Source of the DNA: JABCZZ01 sp964454545
Lineage (GTDB): Bacteria > Pseudomonadota > Alphaproteobacteria > Rickettsiales > JABCZZ01
Assembly: GCA_964454545.1 (NCBI GenBank)
Contig: CAYVTI010000012.1
Coordinates: 1 to 57,298, forward strand
Direction of reading: 5' to 3'
Length of the DNA stretch: 57,298 nucleotides
Every line of letters starts with the position of its first letter. Within the stretch, counting starts at the first letter, position 1. Shown here piece after piece: positions 52,449 through 57,298 of this stretch. The translations under genes were made by a program, and so were the position numbers. A model generated the notes under the pieces. It was not told the origin of the DNA and searched no databases. It worked only from the letters and a program-made list of their open reading frames with translations.

Positions 52449-52623
52449 TAGATTATTACTTATTAAACCTTAAAAGCATTCTACGGTTTCATCAACAAAA
52501 TGCTTGCAACTTGCATAATTAACATTATATTACTGCCACTTTGCAATAAATAAATTTTTGCAGTGGTGCCACGTTTTTTATATAGCGTGGTCATTTTGCA
52601 GCATTATACAGTAAGAGGATACA

Positions 52624-52809
52624 ATGAGCAGTAAAAATAATCCAGAAAATCGTGGCAAGATTACCGAATTGAGAGTGTACAATGGTAAAAAGGTAAAGCC
52701 GGTGCTTTTCATCAACCGCAACCGCCGCTACATTGCTGCGCAGTATGAAAATGGCGATCTGGCAATGGATCCCATTAAAAAGACCCCTATTCCCTATCAG
52801 CAGGTTTAA
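52624..52809 (+). CDS. Small basic hypothetical protein
   Basis: 61 residues (MSSKNNPENRGKITELRVYN), hydrophilic and beta-like in the middle (VKPVLFINRNRRYIAAQYENGDLAM). The DNA is GC-balanced and it is preceded by AAGAGG (52612-52617). No name can be given. It may be a small nucleic-acid-binding or accessory protein. It is divergent from the TPR gene and 59 bases before the Tim44-like gene. Confidence 0.5.
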   Translation: MSSKNNPENRGKITELRVYNGKKVKPVLFINRNRRYIAAQYENGDLAMDPIKKTPIPYQQV

Positions 52810-52868
52810 GAGTTGCAGGGACTTCGATGTCTGCAATTCTTTTATCAAGCCTGCTTTGAGACAAATGT

Positions 52869-53540
52869 ATGAGTGACAGTTTCCAGTACGGCGACATAAT
52901 ATTTCTTGGTCTTATAGCGGCTTTTGTACTACTGCGTCTGCGTTCCATGCTGGGACGTGACAGCGGTATTGATCCACGGGAGGTCTGGAAAAATGCCGCC
53001 CGCAACATGCCTGCCTCCAAAATTATGCGCTTTTCCGATCGTATAGGAAAAAAGCCGGTGGAAGAGGTGCCTGTTCCGGAGCAGTTTACCGGCGATCCTA
53101 AGGTAGCTGATGGATTGAAGGCTATCTGTGCGGCGGATCCTTCCTTCAGCACATCCGATTTCCTGCATGGTGCCAAAGTGGCCTTTGAATGGGTGGTGGA
53201 AGCCTTTTCCAAGGGGGACAAGGACAAACTGCGTAAGGTGCTGTCTGATGAGCGCTTCAGGCATTTCTCCGATGAGATAGATGCGGGTAATCGTGCGGAA
53301 GCCAAGCGCGAGACAACGCTTATTTCCATACTGGAAACCGAGATTACCGAAGCGGCAGTGAAAGGAGCCGATGCCACCGTCACCGTGCAGTTTACCACGG
53401 AGCAGATAAACGTGATGCGCGATAAGGAAGGCAATGTGGTGGAGGGCGATCCTTCCCAGTTAGAAAAAGCAGTCGACATATGGACGTTTGAGCGCGACAC
53501 GGCTTCGCGCGATCCAAACTGGAAGATAATAGCAACCTGA
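52869..53540 (+). CDS. Tim44-like domain membrane protein
   Basis: 223 residues: one N-terminal membrane helix (GDIIFLGLIAAFVLLRLRSML), a linker, then a Tim44-like domain (FSTSDFLHGAKVAFEWVVEAFSKGDKDKLRKVLSDERFR and the end WTFERDTASRDPNWKIIAT). Alphaproteobacteria encode these beside mltA, as here (12 bases later). It is the bacterial relative of the mitochondrial import protein Tim44; its bacterial role is poorly known. Confidence 0.88.
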   Translation: MSDSFQYGDIIFLGLIAAFVLLRLRSMLGRDSGIDPREVWKNAARNMPASKIMRFSDRIGKKPVEEVPVPEQFTGDPKVADGLKAICAADPSFSTSDFLHGAKVAFEWVVEAFSKGDKDKLRKVLSDERFRHFSDEIDAGNRAEAKRETTLISILETEITEAAVKGADATVTVQFTTEQINVMRDKEGNVVEGDPSQLEKAVDIWTFERDTASRDPNWKIIAT

Positions 53541-53551
53541 GCATAACGCCT

Positions 53552-54658
53552 GTGATCCGGCATCGTTTGCATGTATTGGTAGTAGTGCTTGCGGTTATGG
53601 TGTCTACCTGGCCTGCTGGCGCTCCCGCAGTTGCGGACAGAATGTTGCTAAGTCCGGCGGGATTCAAGGATATTACGGGCTGGGCTTCGGAAAACCATGC
53701 CGAGGCGCTTGCGGCTTTCCTTAAGTCCTGTGAGGATTTTTCCGCTTTGGAAGACGGCGAAGCGATCGGAAAAGAGCAACTGCTCGCTCCCGCAACCGTA
53801 TGGAAGGCGGTATGCCGCAAGGCAAGCCTTGTTCCCCCCAATGACGAAGTAGATGCCAGAAAATTCCTTGAAGAGCAATTCGTTCCCATGCGGCTGACCA
53901 CGGATGAGAAGGACAGCGTCTTCATCACGGGGTACTATGAACCGCTGCTTAACGGTTCCTGCACTAAGAAGCGGCCTTTCGTCTATCCAGTATATGCACT
54001 GCCCGATCACCCGATATTCTATACCCGCAAGGAGATAGACAAGGGATTTCTGGGTGAATATGCGAAGGCTATCGCTTACGTGGATGATCCCGTGCAGTTA
54101 TTCTTCCTGCATGTACAGGGTTCAGGCGGCATCCGGACGGATTGCGGCAATATTATGCGGGTTGGTTTCGCCGGGAATAACAACCAGCCTTACGTGTCCA
54201 TAGGGAAAGTGCTGGTGGACAGGGGAGAGATCGAAAAGAAGAATATCAGCATGCAGTCGATCCGGAAGTGGCTTTACGATCATCCCAAGGAAATGTGGCA
54301 GACCTTGTGGCAGAATCCGTCCTACATATTCTTCCATGAGATGAAAGGAGGGCCGCTCGGTACGGAGAAGGTGGAACTTACCCCTAATCGTTCGCTGGCG
54401 GTGGACCGGAACTATATTCCGCTCGGCATGCCGGTGTTTGTTGATACCGTTGTGCCCGGAGTGGGAGAGGCGCCTTTTACCCTGTGGCATAAGCTGATGG
54501 TGGCGCAGGATACGGGCAGGGCCATAGAAGGCCCCATGCGCGGCGATATATTCTTTGGTTCAGGTTATGCTGCCGAGGAAATAGCCGGACGCATGCAGGC
54601 AGGGGGAACCTTCATCCTGTTTGTTCCGCATGAAATAGCAAACAAACTTTATCATTAG
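53552..54658 (+). CDS. mltA: Membrane-bound lytic murein transglycosylase A
   Basis: Cleaves peptidoglycan glycan strands. 368 residues from a GTG start with a signal-like N-terminus. The MltA core has FITGYYEPLLNGS, VQGSGGIR and the 3D domain RSLAVDRNYIPLGMPVF. The catalytic Asp is in QDTGRAIEGPMRGDIFFGSG. It follows the Tim44-like gene by 12 bases. Confidence 0.93.
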   Translation: MIRHRLHVLVVVLAVMVSTWPAGAPAVADRMLLSPAGFKDITGWASENHAEALAAFLKSCEDFSALEDGEAIGKEQLLAPATVWKAVCRKASLVPPNDEVDARKFLEEQFVPMRLTTDEKDSVFITGYYEPLLNGSCTKKRPFVYPVYALPDHPIFYTRKEIDKGFLGEYAKAIAYVDDPVQLFFLHVQGSGGIRTDCGNIMRVGFAGNNNQPYVSIGKVLVDRGEIEKKNISMQSIRKWLYDHPKEMWQTLWQNPSYIFFHEMKGGPLGTEKVELTPNRSLAVDRNYIPLGMPVFVDTVVPGVGEAPFTLWHKLMVAQDTGRAIEGPMRGDIFFGSGYAAEEIAGRMQAGGTFILFVPHEIANKLYH

Positions 54659-54696
54659 TAGTAGGTGATGGGGAATTTTTTCCTACTAATAGTAGG
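54659..54696. promoter_or_regulatory. Triple TAGTAGG/CCTACTA dyad upstream of the flagellar operon
   Basis: TAGTAGG (54659-54665), CCTACTA (54682-54688) and TAGTAGG (54690-54696). The last two form CCTACTA-A-TAGTAGG; the first and second form a 7-bp stem. It lies about 100-135 bases upstream of a sigma-54 promoter, where enhancer-binding sites are found. It could also end the mltA transcript, though a T run after it is weak. Confidence 0.45.
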
Positions 54697-54793
54697 TTTG
54701 TGATTTTTTCCTGAAGCCCAGAAGCTTTTTTTTGCAATATCAATTCTTATAATATCATTGTATAATAATATGTTACTTTAGGTCCTCATGCAT

Positions 54794-54808
54794 TGGCACG
54801 GTCCTTGC
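54794..54808 (+). promoter_or_regulatory. Sigma-54 (RpoN) promoter of the fliK-flgD-flgE operon
   Basis: TGGCACG-GTCC-TTGC matches the -24/-12 consensus (TGGCACG-N4-TTGC) at every position, with the correct 4-base spacing. The start of transcription would be near 54820 and the fliK ATG is at 54842. Flagellar hook genes are RpoN-dependent in many proteobacteria. Confidence 0.85.
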
Positions 54809-54841
54809 TTATTAAATATGTAAATTAAGCAGACGGTTCGT

Positions 54842-56533
54842 ATGGACAACAGCATTTCTGGATTATTAAATATAGTAGCGCTTCCTGCTCCCCAGGCAGG
54901 CAGTGGCAGCCAGAGTCAGAATGCGCCGACGGGCTCATCAGGGAATAATTCAGGGGATGTGCAGGGTTCGCAATCGCAACCGGCGGATCAGGCGCCACAG
55001 CCTCAGTCCCGGCTATCCGACAGCCAGAATAACCAGGCGAATGCATCGACCGGCACGACAAGTAATTCCGGCGATAATTCCGGCAGTACTGTCAGTCATA
55101 GCGGTAACAGCGATTTCAGCCATCTGCTTGTAGCCAGCAATAATAATCCTGCGCCACCCGCTAATGCGCTTCCGCAGGGACAGAATAACAACGTGGCGGA
55201 TGATGCGAATAGCCAGAATACCGGGAGCAATACTATTATAAGCAATATCATCCCAGTGATATTGCTGGTGCAGGCGAATATTCCGGTTGTGAATAACGCC
55301 GGAAGCGTACAGAACGGGGCGGGGACTGCCGCTACCTTGTCACAGCAGGATAATAGCCTGCTGCAGCAACTGCAGCAGATATTGCAACAGCTCATTCAGC
55401 TGGTGAATGCTTCTACGCAGAATATCCAGCCTGCGAATGCGCAAACCCAGCCGGTAACGACAGGCGATGCTTCCAATACCGGCAATCAGGGTAATGGGAA
55501 AGATAACAGCGCCTCCGGATCGCTTGCGGAAATACTGTCCCAGCTGCTCGCTGTGCTTACCCAGATCAACCAGCAGCCTGACCTGCAGTCTTTATCCCAG
55601 GGGCTTAATACGCTGGCTGTCACCCCGGATGGCAAAAGCGCTGCAGACATACTGGCGCAGATTTCCCAGTCGCTTGAAAATGTAGTGGGTGGAAATGCTA
55701 ATAATAGTAGTGGTAATAACAGCCAGAGCGCAAATACGGCCTCTACTCCGTTTGACAGTATTCTTGTGGCCTTCATGCAGTCTGCGGGAACGGGAAGCAA
55801 TAATCTTTTTACTGCGCCGTTTAATGGCAATAATACGGGCGCGCAACCTGCGAATCCATCTTCGGATCCGCTGAATCAGCTCCAGGCGGCGGTTTCCAAT
55901 ATCATTTCCGCTTTTGCCCCCGCGCAGGACGGCGGGCAGGGATCGGCCGGTTCAGGTTCCGGCAATGGCAATGCGAATGATAACAGCCAGAACAACAATA
56001 ATGCGTTGCTGAACGGCCAGGTCGTTCCGGTAACTGTGCATAACGCGCAGCCTCTTTCCACCTTTACCGATTTCATGAAACTGGTTTCCGCCGCTTCTGG
56101 CACTGCCCAGGCATCGGTTGCGGATCAGGTGCTGGTGCAGATAAAGAGCGCGGCGGATACCGGCAATAATATCATAAGGATTCAGCTTGAGCCTTCGGAT
56201 CTGGGCAAGGTGCAGGTGCAGATGGTCACCGGGGCGGATGGCAGTACCGGCGTCGCCGTGACGGCGGATAACCGCCAGACGCTGGCCATGCTGCAGAATG
56301 AGGCGAGGGCGCTCGAATCGGCTCTGCGCGACATAGGGTTCAAAACCGGCGCGGGCGGGCTCAGTTTTAATTTGAGCAACCAGCAGCAGGCATGGAGCGG
56401 TTTTGCTGGTAACCAGCAGGGCGGATATACGAATGTTCAGCCTGTTGAAGATGTGAATGATGAGGCGAATTATGGCATGACAATTGCTTCGTATCAGTTA
56501 TCGGTACAGCAAGGTCTGGACATAAGGGTGTAA
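54842..56533 (+). CDS. fliK: Flagellar hook-length control protein FliK
   Basis: 563 residues. The first ~430 are low-complexity Ser/Gly/Asn/Gln/Ala-rich, as expected of a molecular ruler. The C-terminal ~120 carry the FliK hook domain: IRIQLEPSDLGKVQVQM, TGVAVTADNRQTLAMLQNEA, ALESALRDIGF. Asn/Gln content is high for the family. It is the first gene after the sigma-54 promoter and 13 bases before flgD. Confidence 0.9.
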   Translation: MDNSISGLLNIVALPAPQAGSGSQSQNAPTGSSGNNSGDVQGSQSQPADQAPQPQSRLSDSQNNQANASTGTTSNSGDNSGSTVSHSGNSDFSHLLVASNNNPAPPANALPQGQNNNVADDANSQNTGSNTIISNIIPVILLVQANIPVVNNAGSVQNGAGTAATLSQQDNSLLQQLQQILQQLIQLVNASTQNIQPANAQTQPVTTGDASNTGNQGNGKDNSASGSLAEILSQLLAVLTQINQQPDLQSLSQGLNTLAVTPDGKSAADILAQISQSLENVVGGNANNSSGNNSQSANTASTPFDSILVAFMQSAGTGSNNLFTAPFNGNNTGAQPANPSSDPLNQLQAAVSNIISAFAPAQDGGQGSAGSGSGNGNANDNSQNNNNALLNGQVVPVTVHNAQPLSTFTDFMKLVSAASGTAQASVADQVLVQIKSAADTGNNIIRIQLEPSDLGKVQVQMVTGADGSTGVAVTADNRQTLAMLQNEARALESALRDIGFKTGAGGLSFNLSNQQQAWSGFAGNQQGGYTNVQPVEDVNDEANYGMTIASYQLSVQQGLDIRV

Positions 56534-56546
56534 GGAGGCAGGTTTT

Positions 56547-57245
56547 ATGGGAGCGATATCATCAGTAGTGGCGGGCGCGCAGAGTACGGCGGGAAGCCAG
56601 GCGCTTCCAAGCCTCGCGGATAACTTCAATACATTCCTTACGCTGCTTACCACCCAGCTTCAGCATCAGGATCCTACCAACCCGGTCGACTCCAACCAGT
56701 TTACCCAGCAGCTGGTAGCATTTGCCGGGGTGCAACAGCAGTCGCAGACCAATACGCTGCTCAAGCAGCTTATTGCCAGTTCGCAGGCGAGCCAGGTAAG
56801 CTCCGCATCCTCGTTCATCGGGACGACCATACAGGCGCAGGGCAACCAGGGCGCTCTGGTGAACGGCAAGGCGCAATTCGGCTATACGCTTGCCGCGCCC
56901 GCGGGCAAGGTGAACGTCACCATTACCGACAGCAACAATAATATTGTGTTTAACGGTCTGGGCAGCACCAAGTCGGGCAGTAATATCGTCACCTGGGACG
57001 GTACGAACAGTTACACAGGGATCAAGGAGCAGGACGGCGTCTATACCATCAGCGTATCGGCGACGGACGCGAACGGAAAGGCGATAACCGCGACGCCGTT
57101 CATCACGGGAACAGTGGATTCGGCGTCGATAAGCAACGGCGCGATCATGCTCGATATCGGCGCGCTGCAGGTTCCGGAAGGTAACCTGACCAGCGTGACC
57201 AATCTTTCGGGTTCGGCAACAGGCAAAACAACAGCAGGGCTATAG
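56547..57245 (+). CDS. flgD: Flagellar hook assembly protein FlgD
   Basis: 232 residues: the N-terminal FlgD signature LADNFNTFLTLLTTQLQHQDPTNPVDSNQFTQQLVAFAGVQQ, a beta domain (APAGKVNVTITDSNNNIV, GSNIVTWDGTNSYTG) and a short tail. It acts as the cap for hook assembly. It follows fliK by 13 bases with AGGAGG upstream. Confidence 0.95.
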   Translation: MGAISSVVAGAQSTAGSQALPSLADNFNTFLTLLTTQLQHQDPTNPVDSNQFTQQLVAFAGVQQQSQTNTLLKQLIASSQASQVSSASSFIGTTIQAQGNQGALVNGKAQFGYTLAAPAGKVNVTITDSNNNIVFNGLGSTKSGSNIVTWDGTNSYTGIKEQDGVYTISVSATDANGKAITATPFITGTVDSASISNGAIMLDIGALQVPEGNLTSVTNLSGSATGKTTAGL

Positions 57246-57260
57246 TAAGGGGAGGTTTTT

Positions 57261-57298
57261 ATGGGTTTATTCGGGGCATTATTCGCAGGCGTGTCGGG
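57261..57298 (+). CDS. flgE: Flagellar hook protein FlgE (start only)
   Basis: The frame begins MGLFGALFAGVS and is cut by the window end. This is the usual opening of FlgE and related rod/hook proteins. GGGGAGG lies before the ATG, 16 bases after the flgD stop. The position after flgD supports flgE. Confidence 0.7.
   Translation, partial: MGLFGALFAGVS

Overview
The window comes from an uncultured, flagellated, Gram-negative alphaproteobacterium of roughly even GC content. The evidence is the tpiA-secG-pyrG order, the waaA-lpxK-lipid A acyltransferase cluster, the Tim44-like/MltA pair, the EI-Ntr protein PtsP and the flagellar fliK-flgD-flgE start. Two runs of N (100 and 10) look like scaffold joins, so this is a draft or metagenome assembly. 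The order within the class cannot be fixed from this window.

Region by region. 1-4458 is the right end of an integrated mobile element: a DUF927/toprim-type primase-helicase cut by the window edge, two accessory genes, and a scar where a small conserved gene runs into the last ~130 codons of a type I restriction hsdR. The element abuts the 3' end of an initiator tRNA-Met gene (4459-4535), its probable attachment site. 4627-6919 is a housekeeping operon (prs, rplY, pth). 7131-8751 holds a TIR-like, possibly anti-phage, gene and a small lipoprotein. An OmpR-type response regulator and TldD follow. 11034-14091 carries four unknown genes, two of them AT-rich and two encoding glycine-zipper-like membrane proteins.

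14094-18788 is a compact operon on the minus strand: TonB-dependent receptor, YfiR-like periplasmic protein, histidine kinase with a CHASE8-like sensor, and a TlpA-like thiol oxidoreductase. It looks like a trans-envelope signalling chain resembling YfiBNR but ending in a kinase. An AT-rich receptor paralogue and a LuxI/FeeM-like acyltransferase lie beside it (19148-22087). Then come a C26 glutamine amidotransferase, efp with an unusual tip loop, an inositol monophosphatase, AT-rich unknown genes around the first gap, pgeF, ilvE, a 2OG-Fe(II) oxygenase and ptsP.

31385-35116 is a tightly overlapping operon: RodZ-like HTH membrane protein, CPPC thioredoxin-fold protein, ABC ATPase, FtsX-type permease with a His/acidic loop, DUF3299 protein and pterin-4a-carbinolamine dehydratase. 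It is possibly a metal-handling module. At 35187-36146 an IS1595-type transposase zinc ribbon is fused to a MarR domain. 36782-42633 carries motE, a small lipoprotein missed by length cut-offs, waaA, lpxK, an lpxL-type acyltransferase and an AstE/AspA-like protein. 42630-47714 is secD (no secF next to it), yajC, rpmG, pyrG (broken by the 10-N gap), secG and tpiA. 47821-52448 holds two unknown genes, ispE and a TPR protein. 52624-54658 holds a small unknown gene, a Tim44-like gene and mltA. The window ends in a flagellar operon (fliK, flgD, start of flgE) behind a near-perfect sigma-54 promoter and an upstream dyad.

All family calls were made by eye from the sequence; no database search was possible.
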